Below are positions 17,198-25,223 of a stretch of DNA of 64,000 nucleotides, in pieces. Position 1 is the first letter of the stretch. Every line of letters starts with the position of its first letter. The stretch spans positions 62,001-126,000 of the forward strand of contig NZ_JACSKH010000003.1 of NCBI RefSeq assembly GCF_018617485.1, in the 5' to 3' direction. The position numbers were made by a program, and so were the translations under genes. The notes under the pieces are model-generated. The model did no database searches. It was not told the DNA's origin and worked only from the letters and a program-made list of their open reading frames with translations. The DNA comes from Exiguobacterium sp. s124 (GTDB lineage: Bacteria > Bacillota > Bacilli > Exiguobacteriales > Exiguobacteriaceae).

Positions 17198-17561
17198 CGT
17201 ACATTCCCTCCTTGTACTGTCGTTTGATTTTCTCGACAAGTTCGTCTACCGAGACGTCAAGCTCTTGAATTGATTCCACAAATACCGCGACCGCGTCATC
17301 TACAATCTCGGAGCGGATTTGTGCCAATATCGTTACATCTGTCGTCACGCGACTCGGTCGATTTCGTTCGGTCGTAATCAATTGTTGATCCTCCATTTCC
17401 TTAAACGCTTTTTGAACCGTGTTCGGATTAATCTTCAAATCATTCGCAAGCTCTCGCCGAGATGGCATCTCATCTCCAGCTTTTAATTCACCGAGCGCCA
17501 TCTTCTTTTTAAAGTAGTCGACGACCTGTAGATACACCGGTGCCCTCGTATTGAATTGCAT
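17175..17561 (-). CDS. GntR-family regulator, YtrA subfamily
   Basis: A 128-aa repressor with a winged-helix DNA-binding domain (APVYLQVVDYFKKKMALGEL, PSRRELANDLKINPNTVQKA) and only a short helical C-terminal region, the YtrA layout. I choose the third possible start (MQFNTRAP) because it is the one spaced eight bases from AAAGG. It heads the ABC operon, and two AGTGTA-containing inverted repeats lie in its promoter, so it very probably represses itself and the transporter. Confidence 0.92.
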   Translation of the reverse strand: MQFNTRAPVYLQVVDYFKKKMALGELKAGDEMPSRRELANDLKINPNTVQKAFKEMEDQQLITTERNRPSRVTTDVTILAQIRSEIVDDAVAVFVESIQELDVSVDELVEKIKRQYKEGMYDDRSVGS

Positions 17562-17576
17562 GTTCATCACCTTTCT

Positions 17577-17640
17577 AAGTGTATGACATGGTTAATACAC
17601 TTTCTAACTGTATTATTAGTGTAATACACTTCTACGTCAA
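17577..17640 (-). promoter_or_regulatory. Autoregulated promoter of the ytrA-type operon
   Basis: On the minus strand, TTGACG (17640-17635) and AATAAT (17617-17612) are spaced by 17 bp. The odd palindrome AGTGTAATACACT (17618-17630) sits in the spacer, and a second inverted repeat, AAGTGTAT (17577-17584) with ATACACTT (17595-17602), covers the transcript start. Both are likely GntR operators. Confidence 0.7.
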
Positions 17641-17662
17641 TCATTTTTTCAATTTTTCTCCA

Positions 17663-17693
17663 AATAAAAAACATCTGACGAACGTGTCAGATG
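17663..17693 (-). terminator. Terminator of uridine-kinase-like gene
   Basis: CATCTGAC (17672-17679) pairs with GTCAGATG (17686-17693); the minus strand continues with TGTTTTTTATTT. Confidence 0.8.
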
Positions 17694-17706
17694 CTGAGAC
17701 ATTCAG

Positions 17707-18297
17707 TTATAGCACGATGTGTGCAGTGTTTTTCGGGTCTATTCGTTCAAGATAAAGGTCTTCGCCCGGCCAATAGCGACGCTTGTATTTCGCAAGCCGT
17801 TCCGCCGGATTGCCGAGATATGTATCACGATTCAATACCCGTTCGTACCGAACCTCGCGTGGACAATCGAGATAAATCACATAGTCAAAATAAGGCTGCC
17901 ATTCCGGGCGTTGTAGAAAGATTCCTTCCACGACAACCGTATGAGCAGATGATACGTCCACGACCTGTTCTGTAATGACGTCTCGTTCCTGATCATATCG
18001 CGGTAATACTAACTTCGTAACCCCTTCAGTTAAGGGACGAAACAGTTCACGCTCAAGACGCGACACGTCCCATTGGAGTGCATAATACTCGGTCGGTTCA
18101 GATTGTCCGGTCTCATAGCGTTTTGCACGTTCGACGATATAATCATCGATATGAAGCACAAGTAAATCGGACTCCCCATTCAAATTTGAGACGAGCGTCG
18201 TCTTGCCCGCTCCGCTCAACCCATCAATTGCTACGACAAACGGACGATTCCCCGCGTGCGTCGCTCGTGCAGAACGAATCACATCCAATACGTTCAT
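17707..18297 (-). CDS. Uridine kinase family P-loop protein
   Basis: A 196-aa nucleoside kinase-like protein: P-loop AIDGLSGAGKTTLV, DDY in LLVLHIDDYIVER, a lid region rich in Arg (RYDQERDVITEQ) and VVVEGIFLQRPEW. These are features of the uridine kinase/phosphoribulokinase superfamily, but it is not the canonical Udk, so the substrate is uncertain. The start is the ATG after GGGGAGG (MNVLDVIRS), not the upstream frame extension. Confidence 0.85.
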   Translation of the reverse strand: MNVLDVIRSARATHAGNRPFVVAIDGLSGAGKTTLVSNLNGESDLLVLHIDDYIVERAKRYETGQSEPTEYYALQWDVSRLERELFRPLTEGVTKLVLPRYDQERDVITEQVVDVSSAHTVVVEGIFLQRPEWQPYFDYVIYLDCPREVRYERVLNRDTYLGNPAERLAKYKRRYWPGEDLYLERIDPKNTAHIVL

Positions 18298-18316
18298 GTC
18301 GTTCCTCCCCACACAA

Positions 18317-18343
18317 AAAGTCAGCTCACGAATGAGCTGACTT
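18317..18343 (-). terminator. Terminator of the ba3 oxidase operon
   Basis: AGTCAGCTCA (18319-18328) pairs with TGAGCTGACT (18333-18342); TTTTTGTGTG follows on the minus strand. Confidence 0.82.
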
Positions 18344-18347
18344 TAGT

Positions 18348-20033
18348 TTACCAGAGTACCCAACCACGCGCTCCTGGAGGCGCGCTTTCAATCAAGTGCC
18401 AGATTGGAACCGTATATGCAAATGCGATCAAAACAAACGTCACGGTGATCCACAGTTTCCAATTCTCGAAATAGCGCGGTGTGTCCATCGCTGCTTCTTC
18501 CGTCTCGGCGAGCGGGAATTCCTCTTCGCCTTTCGGTGCGAGGAACGACAGGTTGAACATCGAATACACGAAGATGAGAACCGAGATGAACAAGATTGTT
18601 CCCCCAATCGCCATCATGACGTGGTATGGGATCCATTCCCGTGTCAATGCATCCGAGAAGTAAGTCGCTGGACCTGTACGACGCGGGTTCCCGTTCAATC
18701 CTGAAATATGCATCGCATACGACATGATGGCCATACCGAACGCCCAAGTCCCTGCTTGAATCAATCCAAGTTTGTTCATTGCCTTCGTCAACGTACGACC
18801 ACGAAGTACCGGCACAAGCCAGTAGGCCGTTCCGAAGAACGTCAAGGCGACAGCCGTCCCGACTGTAATGTGGAAGTGCCCCGTGACCCAAAGCGTATTG
18901 TGGACCATCGCGTTCAATTGGTGCGAAGCGTTGATGATTCCACCTGCACCGGCTGGAATGAAGAATAACATCCCGACGAATGGTGCAAGGAAACGAACAT
19001 CGCCATACGGCATTTTCTTCACCCATCCGAACAACCCTTTCGCGCCGAGCGCACGTCCACGAAGTTCGAACGTCGCAAAGAGCGAGAATGCTGTCATGAA
19101 TGACGGGATAACGACCAAGAACGTCAAGATGACCTGTACGAACTTCCAGAACGGTTCAATGCCCGGTTCTGTCAATTGATGGTGGAAGCCGACCGGGAAT
19201 GAGAAGAGTAGGAATAACAAGAATGCCATCCGTGCCAACGCATCTGAGAAGATCTTCCCACCGATGACTTTCGGTACGACCGTATACCATACAATGTATG
19301 CTGGCATGAGCCAGAAATAAACGAGCGGGTGACCGAAGTACCAGAACAATGTACGTGACAACTCGATTCCGACTGTATCCGTCCATCCTAATGAGAGCGG
19401 AAGGAGTTGGAATAAAATCGTTGCTGCTACACCGAGTGTCGCAATGTCCCATAGAAGCATTGTCATAATACTCATATAAGCCGGGAGCGGTGGATGAACG
19501 CCTGGATTGTCACGTTTATAATCCGCATACATACGGAACATCGCGAACGACGACAACCACGTTCCGACTACGAACAAGACGAGTCCGACATAGAAGAGCG
19601 GATCTGCCATGAGCGGTGCATAAAACGTATACAAGACCGTCCCTTTGTTGGCCAAAATCATGACCGTTACCATGACGGCACCGATAATCATCGTCCAAAA
19701 GCCGAGCCACGCGACACGTGTCGGGAATGATTCAAAGCGACCGAACGACTTCGCCAGTAACGCATATAAGAGACCAATGATGAACATCGTCGTGAAGACG
19801 ATCCCGAGCATGATACCGTGAGCCGTTAGCAATTGATAATATCCAAAGATTTCAGGGATGACCCCGGTCCGAATCAACGTCTGTGTCAAACCAGCCAACG
19901 CACCGATCAAGACGGCGAGAATCGATACGAGAACGTGACCGTAAGCAAGACGCGCCTCTTTCGCTCCGATACTCGGAACAGGAACCCCTCGTTCCATCTC
20001 CCATTGTTTCAGTTTAGATGATACGTCGTTCAT
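18348..20033 (-). CDS. Cytochrome c oxidase subunit I, ba3 type
   Basis: A 561-aa heme-copper oxidase catalytic subunit with about 13 transmembrane helices. It has heme a/CuB ligands in the expected places: an early His in LLTAHGIMLG, the FWYFGHPLVYFWLMPAY helix with the CuB/cross-link His and Tyr, HH in FPVGFHHQLTEPG, and HFHITVG near residue 380. The sequence is of the B (ba3) class, which works at low oxygen. It begins right after the subunit II stop. It reduces O2 to water and pumps protons. Confidence 0.95.
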   Translation of the reverse strand: MNDVSSKLKQWEMERGVPVPSIGAKEARLAYGHVLVSILAVLIGALAGLTQTLIRTGVIPEIFGYYQLLTAHGIMLGIVFTTMFIIGLLYALLAKSFGRFESFPTRVAWLGFWTMIIGAVMVTVMILANKGTVLYTFYAPLMADPLFYVGLVLFVVGTWLSSFAMFRMYADYKRDNPGVHPPLPAYMSIMTMLLWDIATLGVAATILFQLLPLSLGWTDTVGIELSRTLFWYFGHPLVYFWLMPAYIVWYTVVPKVIGGKIFSDALARMAFLLFLLFSFPVGFHHQLTEPGIEPFWKFVQVILTFLVVIPSFMTAFSLFATFELRGRALGAKGLFGWVKKMPYGDVRFLAPFVGMLFFIPAGAGGIINASHQLNAMVHNTLWVTGHFHITVGTAVALTFFGTAYWLVPVLRGRTLTKAMNKLGLIQAGTWAFGMAIMSYAMHISGLNGNPRRTGPATYFSDALTREWIPYHVMMAIGGTILFISVLIFVYSMFNLSFLAPKGEEEFPLAETEEAAMDTPRYFENWKLWITVTFVLIAFAYTVPIWHLIESAPPGARGWVLW

Positions 20034-20504
20034 TTATTCCACCACCTTGATTTTAGTCGACATCATGTGATGCCCTGTTCCACAATACTCGTTACAAAGA
20101 ATCAAAAATTCGCCAGCTTCCTCGAACGTGTACGTCAATGAGTTGATATGTCCTGGGACAACCATCATGTTGACCGGTGTACCCGTTAACTGGAATCCGT
20201 GGACGACGTCTGGTGACGTCACAAGGAACGTCACTTTTGCACCTTTTGGAATCTCAACATTCCCTGGCGTGAACGTAAATGCTTGCGCGATCATGACGAG
20301 TTCGTATTCATTGTCGCCAATTTGATGTAGCCCAGGTTTGTCGAACGGAGCCGTCTGATTCACTTTTGCTGGATCAATCAAGTCCGCATCTGATGCTGGC
20401 TGATTCCCTGCTGCGAATGCCGATACCCCGAGGACCGTCAAGAAGACCGCGAGTAGGATAATACCAAATGTAAGCCAATATTTTTCTAGTTTATGAATAT
20501 GCAC
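20034..20504 (-). CDS. Cytochrome c oxidase subunit II, ba3 type (CuA)
   Basis: A 156-aa protein with a single N-terminal membrane helix (FGIILLAVFLTVLGVSAFAA) and a cupredoxin domain with the full binuclear CuA set: His in SPDVVHGFQL and LCNEYCGTGHHMM. It receives electrons from cytochrome c. It is short, as in ba3 enzymes. Assembly of CuA needs copper chaperones; nosDLYF and the TlpA-like thioredoxin elsewhere in the window are possible partners (inference). Confidence 0.95.
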   Translation of the reverse strand: MHIHKLEKYWLTFGIILLAVFLTVLGVSAFAAGNQPASDADLIDPAKVNQTAPFDKPGLHQIGDNEYELVMIAQAFTFTPGNVEIPKGAKVTFLVTSPDVVHGFQLTGTPVNMMVVPGHINSLTYTFEEAGEFLILCNEYCGTGHHMMSTKIKVVE

Positions 20505-20528
20505 GATGAGACTCTCCTCCCTACATGT

Positions 20529-20684
20529 TTATCGAGTGACGAATAAGTAAAAGACTGATGACCACATGGCAATGATGACACCCGCAACGATCATGACCGA
20601 TGTAAACGTTCCTTTTAGGTTCGGTTCTTGCCCATCTTTATGTTCCACGTGTAAGACCCCTTTCGCTTGTTTTTCCATCTTCAT
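20529..20684 (-). CDS. Cytochrome c oxidase subunit IIa-like small membrane protein
   Basis: A 51-aa protein from the most likely start (MKMEKQAKGVLHVEHKDG), with one transmembrane helix (FTSVMIVAGVIIAMWSSVFY). The order small subunit-II-I is that of ba3 oxidase operons, where subunit IIa replaces a helix missing from subunit II. No strong ribosome site is seen; a start two codons later is equally possible. A longer frame open to 20771 lacks support and would cover the promoter. Confidence 0.75.
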   Translation of the reverse strand: MKMEKQAKGVLHVEHKDGQEPNLKGTFTSVMIVAGVIIAMWSSVFYLFVTR

Positions 20685-20710
20685 TGTATGCAATCGTCTA
20701 GGTGATAATA

Positions 20711-20726
20711 TGTGATATTTATCACT
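20711..20726. promoter_or_regulatory. Fnr-like site before the ba3 oxidase operon
   Basis: TGTGATATTTATCACT matches TGTGA-N6-TCACA at 9 of 10 positions. It lies 27 bp upstream of the first oxidase gene, close to the expected promoter, a position more like repression than activation. The fnr gene is just upstream. Confidence 0.6.
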
Positions 20727-20799
20727 CCAAAAGTGACAATCACATCGATTTTGCGTAGTTTCAACACACAAAATTCACATTTCGATAAAAGAAGCCCAC

Positions 20800-20825
20800 A
20801 AAAAAACCGTCTCCTGATGAGACGG
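20800..20825 (-). terminator. fnr terminator
   Basis: CCGTCTC (20807-20813) pairs with GAGACGG (20819-20825); the minus strand continues GGTTTTTTTG. Confidence 0.88.
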
Positions 20826-20826
20826 T

Positions 20827-21537
20827 TTATAAACGACATATACCTGCAGGGCAACCTTCGCAGTGACAAAGCTCTTTCAAAAAATCAACATCATGAATGA
20901 CAATCGATTTGGCCGTCGTGCTAATGACCCCTTCTTTTCGCCACTGACTAATCAATCGGTTCACCGTCTCGCGTGGCGCTCCGATCAATTGCCCGAGTTC
21001 ACCGTCTGAAGGATGACGTGGAATGACGATTGTCCCCTCTTCCTCGACACCGTGCATAGCTGCCATACGGAGCAACGTTGAAGCCAACGCCCCTGGCTTT
21101 CCGTACAATAATAAGTCACGTACCTTCATTTCTGAATGCTTGCGCATCATCGACGTCCATCGTAAAATTTCTCCGGCAAATCGAATATCGCGTTGCATGA
21201 GCGATTCCAATTCTCGTTTTGAAATGGTACCAATCGTACTTTCTTCAGTCGTTTCGATGCTGTATGAACTAGGGAAAGTTTCCACGATATCAAACTCACC
21301 AAAGAAATCATCCGAACCATACATGAACATGACGAGTGGATTTCCCTTTTTCGTGATTTTCGTGAATTTGACAGAACCACTCTTCAAGTAAAAGAACTTA
21401 TCACACTTCTCACCTTCCCAACACACGATACTCGCTTTCGGATGATGTTGAATCGTCATCATTTCTAGTAGCAATTGTTTCGTTTCATCTGAGAATACAA
21501 AACTGTTCGGTTGGGTCGTTCCACATTGCATTGACAT
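20827..21537 (-). CDS. fnr: Fnr/Crp-family anaerobic regulator
   Basis: A 236-aa regulator with an N-terminal cyclic-nucleotide-like beta barrel (YLKSGSVKFTKITKKGNPLV, GEFDIVETFPSSY), a long dimer helix, a Crp-type helix-turn-helix (LGQLIGAPRETVNRLISQW), and a C-terminal cysteine cluster CHCEGCPAGIC. A C-terminal 4Fe-4S cluster is the mark of Bacillus-type Fnr. I start at MSMQCGTT, behind GGAGGGAG, rather than at an upstream TTG. Fnr-like sites before the adjacent oxidase operon and near pflB are likely targets. Confidence 0.9.
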   Translation of the reverse strand: MSMQCGTTQPNSFVFSDETKQLLLEMMTIQHHPKASIVCWEGEKCDKFFYLKSGSVKFTKITKKGNPLVMFMYGSDDFFGEFDIVETFPSSYSIETTEESTIGTISKRELESLMQRDIRFAGEILRWTSMMRKHSEMKVRDLLLYGKPGALASTLLRMAAMHGVEEEGTIVIPRHPSDGELGQLIGAPRETVNRLISQWRKEGVISTTAKSIVIHDVDFLKELCHCEGCPAGICRL

Positions 21538-21651
21538 AGGTCGGTGCTCCCTCCACGTTTCATTCGTACGTTCCAATTATGACTTTATTATACAGGAGTG
21601 TGACAGGGAGTATCGAAAAAGTATGTGACATTTCAAACAATCTTTTTCAAA

Positions 21652-21682
21652 AAAAGAGATTCGGCGTTCATACCGAATCTCT
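21652..21682 (-). terminator. Terminator of aldehyde dehydrogenase gene
   Basis: AGAGATTCGG (21655-21664) pairs with CCGAATCTCT (21673-21682); the minus strand then runs TTTTTTTG. Confidence 0.85.
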
Positions 21683-21691
21683 CTACAGTAT

Positions 21692-23077
21692 TTATCGTTG
21701 AATCAATCGAATCAATTGTTCGGCCGGCTTAAAGTTCGGATACCGGACCGGTAAATCGAATTTCGTCGTGTTCTTTAAAATTGATTTGGCGTGACTAAAC
21801 GTCTCAAAGCTCGTCCGCCCATGATAGGCCCCCATGCCGCTTTCGCCCACTCCACCAAACGGGAGATTTGGATTCGTCAAATGCATGATGACATCGTTCA
21901 CACATCCTCCCCCAAAGGAAAGATGTTTCATGACCGTTTGTTCCACGTCTTTCGATTCCGTAAATAGATACAGAGCAAGTGGATGCGGTCGGTCAGAGAT
22001 GAACTCGATCACTTCATCTAGCTGACGATATGGAATGACCGGTAAAATCGGACCAAAAATTTCATCTTTCATCACATCGGCATCTTCGTGGAGATTCGTC
22101 ATAACGGTCGGTGCAATTTTTAGTTCATCCCGGTTCGTCTCACCGCCGAAAGCAAGCTCACCTTCTGTCAAATAGTGAGATAAACGGTCGAAATGCGATT
22201 CGTTGACGATGCGCGTGTATCGTTTCGTACCGACACCGTTCCCAAACATCGCAAACGCCTCCTGTTTGATCGCTTCTAAAAGTGCTTCTTGTTGAGATTC
22301 ATGTACGAGCACATAGTCTGGCGCGACGCATGTTTGACCGGCGTTCATCCATTTCCCCCAGGCGATACGTTTTGCCGCAATCGAAACGTTCGCATCTCCG
22401 TGAACGATCACAGGTGATTTACCACCGAGTTCGAGTGTGACCGGTGTCAAATGTTCTGCTGCCGCCTTATTGACGATCCGTCCGACTTGCGTCGAGCCTG
22501 TGAAGAAAATATAATCCCATTTTTGATTCAATAGTTCTTGCGCCGTGTCTTTATCTCCTTCGACACTGGCCACATATCGATCGGTAAAGGCACGCTCTAA
22601 CACCTGCGTCAGGACACGTGCGACATTCGGGGTCAGTTCTGAAGGTTTGACGACCGCTGTATTCCCCGCTGCGATGGCACCGATGAGTGGCGCGACCGCA
22701 AGTTGGAACGGATAATTCCACGGAGCGATGATCAATACCGTACCGTACGGCTCATATTGAACCTCACTCTTCATTCCTAAATGGATGGCGGTTCCACGAA
22801 CACGTTTCGGACGCATCCATCGCTTCAGTTCACGTGTCGTACGTGAAATCTCATCGTAAATGAATCCGATTTCTGTCGTATACGCATCCATCTCCGACTT
22901 ATTCAAGTCTTCGCGAAGGGCTTCTAGCAAGTCCGCTTCATGATGCTTAATCGATTCCTTCAAAAATGTCAGCATACTCAAACGGAATGCCATCGATTTT
23001 GTCGCCTGCGTTTTAAAGAAGCGACGTTGTTTCTGGACAAGCTCGTCAATCGTCAACTGTTCAATCGGTGCCAGCAT
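21692..23077 (-). CDS. NAD(P)-dependent aldehyde dehydrogenase (YwdH/fatty aldehyde type)
   Basis: A 461-aa ALDH superfamily enzyme with cofactor motif FFTGSTQVGRIV, catalytic Glu in VTLELGGKSPVIV and catalytic Cys in MNAGQTCVAPDYV. The short length and a hydrophobic-basic C-terminal tail (LPVRYPNFKPAEQLIRLIQR) fit the class 3 fatty or coniferyl aldehyde group. It oxidises aldehydes to acids. The 150-bp upstream gap has a cre-like site and an 18-bp palindrome. Ribosome site AAGGAGGA. Confidence 0.93.
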   Translation of the reverse strand: MLAPIEQLTIDELVQKQRRFFKTQATKSMAFRLSMLTFLKESIKHHEADLLEALREDLNKSEMDAYTTEIGFIYDEISRTTRELKRWMRPKRVRGTAIHLGMKSEVQYEPYGTVLIIAPWNYPFQLAVAPLIGAIAAGNTAVVKPSELTPNVARVLTQVLERAFTDRYVASVEGDKDTAQELLNQKWDYIFFTGSTQVGRIVNKAAAEHLTPVTLELGGKSPVIVHGDANVSIAAKRIAWGKWMNAGQTCVAPDYVLVHESQQEALLEAIKQEAFAMFGNGVGTKRYTRIVNESHFDRLSHYLTEGELAFGGETNRDELKIAPTVMTNLHEDADVMKDEIFGPILPVIPYRQLDEVIEFISDRPHPLALYLFTESKDVEQTVMKHLSFGGGCVNDVIMHLTNPNLPFGGVGESGMGAYHGRTSFETFSHAKSILKNTTKFDLPVRYPNFKPAEQLIRLIQR

Positions 23078-23140
23078 GAACTTTCCTCCTTGTGATTCAT
23101 CACATTGATTTCATTTTATCATCGTGAGAAAAGCGAATCA

Positions 23141-23154
23141 AAAAAACGCTTTCA
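23141..23154. promoter_or_regulatory. Cre-like site upstream of aldehyde dehydrogenase gene
   Basis: On the minus strand TGAAAGCGTTTTTT matches the CcpA core except for the final CA. Confidence 0.35.
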
Positions 23155-23178
23155 TCGATGTGGGTTATATCATACGTT

Positions 23179-23196
23179 TAAATGTTTAAACATTTA
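23179..23196. promoter_or_regulatory. Perfect 18-bp palindrome upstream of aldehyde dehydrogenase gene
   Basis: TAAATGTTTAAACATTTA is exactly self-complementary. It lies about 100 bp upstream of the aldehyde dehydrogenase start and 30 bp after the MFS gene. It has no T run or GC core, so it is more likely an operator than a terminator. The regulator is unknown. Confidence 0.5.
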
Positions 23197-23226
23197 ATCA
23201 TAGATTAATCGATTATTTTCATCGTG

Positions 23227-24372
23227 TCAAAACATACGCCCGCTCTTCATTCCACTGATAAGAAAGAGGAGGCTTGCCCCCCATAAAATCAGGCCGGTCA
23301 GCATGAACTGCTGAACGATGGAAAGCGGAAGAGCGCTTAAAAACGATGACCCCGCTACCGTTCCGAGAGAGAAAAATGCATAGAACGCCCCGTATGCTTT
23401 CCCTCGGTTTTGCGGAGATGTCGATTGAATCAATTGCGTATTGATGGCCGGGAATAAAATCGCAAATCCCACTCCATATAAGGCAAGTACCCCATAAAGA
23501 CTGGTTTGTACACTTGCTTGTCCAATCAATATCTGACACGTCCCAATGATTGCGACTCCAAGTGCGGTCAATTTAGTCGGTGAAAACCGATCGAACACTC
23601 GGTTCGTCGGTAATACAAAGAACAAGACGGCGACCACGCCGAACATGCTGAGTAACGTACCGCTCAATCGTGAATCAAATCCAAGTTCCTGCACGTGAAG
23701 CGGTAATAAAAAGGCGAGTGCTCCTTGGGAAAACATGAGGAAGAATGCCCCCCAATAGGCCCGAATCACTTTCGGATCCGGTTTTGTCAGTTCCAGATCG
23801 GACTCTTTCTTTTCCTCGATCTTTTGAGTTCGTCGCATCGTCACGACTGTCACGGACAACATCACCCATCCGAACAAAGAAACGAATAAAAAGACCGTCG
23901 ATGGGGACGTGACACTGGCGATGATTCCACTAAAGGCAGGACCAATGATGGCCGCCAATCCGACGAAACTTCCGGTAATCGCGACTTTCTTCCCTTGACG
24001 GTTCGTTGCGGTGACATTCGCTGATAACGTAAATGCAGCCGGTACGATAAGCCCAGCCACAAATCCGTGGACACATCGGACAAACAGCAACATGGAGGGC
24101 GAGTCAACAAATTGATAAGCGAGTAAACTTAAGCTCGTCAAGAATAAGCCGAGCACCAAAACGCGATAGGGACCATTTCGATCGGTCCATATACCAGAAA
24201 GCACATTTCCAAACGTGTTCGTCAACGAATAGACAGCGATGGAAAAACCAGCGATGAACGAAGATGCGCCAACAGATACCGCAAACGTACTCATGATCGG
24301 GAGTTGAGCGAACAAATCAAAAAAAGCAAAAAATACGATGCCATATAATATAAAACGTGATGGAGTTTTCAT
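23227..24372 (-). CDS. MFS transporter, 12 transmembrane helices
   Basis: A 381-aa major facilitator protein. The first helix FILYGIVFFAFFDLFAQLPI is followed by an MFS loop (GIWTDRNGPYRVLVLG) carrying the acidic-basic motif A between helices 2 and 3. About 12 helices with a charged central loop (RTQKIEEKKESDLELTKPDP). I set the start at MKTPSRF behind GAGGA; the upstream frame extension is soluble and has no ribosome site. The substrate is unknown; drug or sugar efflux is typical. Confidence 0.88.
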   Translation of the reverse strand: MKTPSRFILYGIVFFAFFDLFAQLPIMSTFAVSVGASSFIAGFSIAVYSLTNTFGNVLSGIWTDRNGPYRVLVLGLFLTSLSLLAYQFVDSPSMLLFVRCVHGFVAGLIVPAAFTLSANVTATNRQGKKVAITGSFVGLAAIIGPAFSGIIASVTSPSTVFLFVSLFGWVMLSVTVVTMRRTQKIEEKKESDLELTKPDPKVIRAYWGAFFLMFSQGALAFLLPLHVQELGFDSRLSGTLLSMFGVVAVLFFVLPTNRVFDRFSPTKLTALGVAIIGTCQILIGQASVQTSLYGVLALYGVGFAILFPAINTQLIQSTSPQNRGKAYGAFYAFFSLGTVAGSSFLSALPLSIVQQFMLTGLILWGASLLFLISGMKSGRMF

Positions 24373-24459
24373 TTGGACAAATCCTCTTTCTCGTGATCTT
24401 ATCCTTAGTCTAGCTGGAGCTCCATACGTTTCATAGGGATGAATCGGTTTGGACACAAA

Positions 24460-24487
24460 AAATCCCTACAGCCATGGACTGTAGGGA
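24460..24487 (-). terminator. deoD terminator
   Basis: TCCCTACAG (24463-24471) pairs with CTGTAGGGA (24479-24487); the minus strand continues TTTTTTGTG. Confidence 0.85.
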
Positions 24488-24494
24488 AAATCGT

Positions 24495-25208
24495 TTAGTT
24501 CGTTACTTCAACGGCTGTATCGAGTGCGACACGAATCATTTCATCAAATGTCGTTTGGCGCTCTTCTGATGTCGTCTCTTCACCTGTCAACAAGTGGTCA
24601 GAGATTGTGAGGATCGTCAACGCATTCACTTTGTGCTTCGCTGCAAGCGTGTATAGACCCGCTGCTTCCATCTCAATAGCGAGGCAACCGAAGTCAGCCC
24701 ATTTTTTGAAATGGTGGAAATCATCTTGATAGAATTGGTCCGCTGTGAAGATTTGTCCGACTTTCACCGGGATGCCCGCTTTCTCTGCATTCATATATGC
24801 ACGATGTAGGAGGTCGAACGTCGCTGTTGGCGTATAGTCCATTCCGTTGAAGCGGACACGGTTTTGACCCATCTCACTTGACGCGCTCATGGCGATGACA
24901 ACATCACGCACTTTGACATCTTCTTGAATCCCGCCAGCTGTTCCGACACGAATCAAGTTTTTTGCGCCGTACGACATAATGAGTTCATTCACATAGATCG
25001 ACATCGAAGGCACACCCATCCCTGTTCCTTGAACTGAGATGCGCTTACCTTTATACGTACCCGTGAAGCCGTACATCCCACGAACTTCATTATATAATTC
25101 GACGTCTTCTAAAAACGTCTCCGCAATGTATTTGGCGCGAAGCGGGTCCCCTGGAAGTAATACCGTTTCTGCAATTTGTCCTTCTTGAGCTCCAATGTGT
25201 ACACTCAT
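24495..25208 (-). CDS. deoD: Purine-nucleoside phosphorylase, DeoD type
   Basis: A 237-aa hexameric-type phosphorylase. Phosphate and nucleoside motifs are present: [18 protein letters not shown], the [16 protein letters not shown] loop, [19 protein letters not shown], and catalytic Asp in ISDHLLTGE. It splits purine (deoxy)nucleosides with phosphate. Only 15 bases separate it from the response-regulator gene upstream, so it is cotranscribed with the YesMN pair, an unusual partner. Ribosome site AAGGAGG. Confidence 0.96.
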   Translation of the reverse strand: MSVHIGAQEGQIAETVLLPGDPLRAKYIAETFLEDVELYNEVRGMYGFTGTYKGKRISVQGTGMGVPSMSIYVNELIMSYGAKNLIRVGTAGGIQEDVKVRDVVIAMSASSEMGQNRVRFNGMDYTPTATFDLLHRAYMNAEKAGIPVKVGQIFTADQFYQDDFHHFKKWADFGCLAIEMEAAGLYTLAAKHKVNALTILTISDHLLTGEETTSEERQTTFDEMIRVALDTAVEVTN

Positions 25209-25223
25209 GTTTGAATTCCTCCT

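Noticed and set aside
18388-19452. Large minus-strand frames overlapping oxidase subunit I
   Set aside because: Different phase of a clearly conserved gene; sequence is Arg/His-rich noise.
20529-20771. 80-aa version of the small oxidase subunit
   Set aside because: The extra N-terminal part has no ribosome site and would cover the Fnr-like site and promoter.
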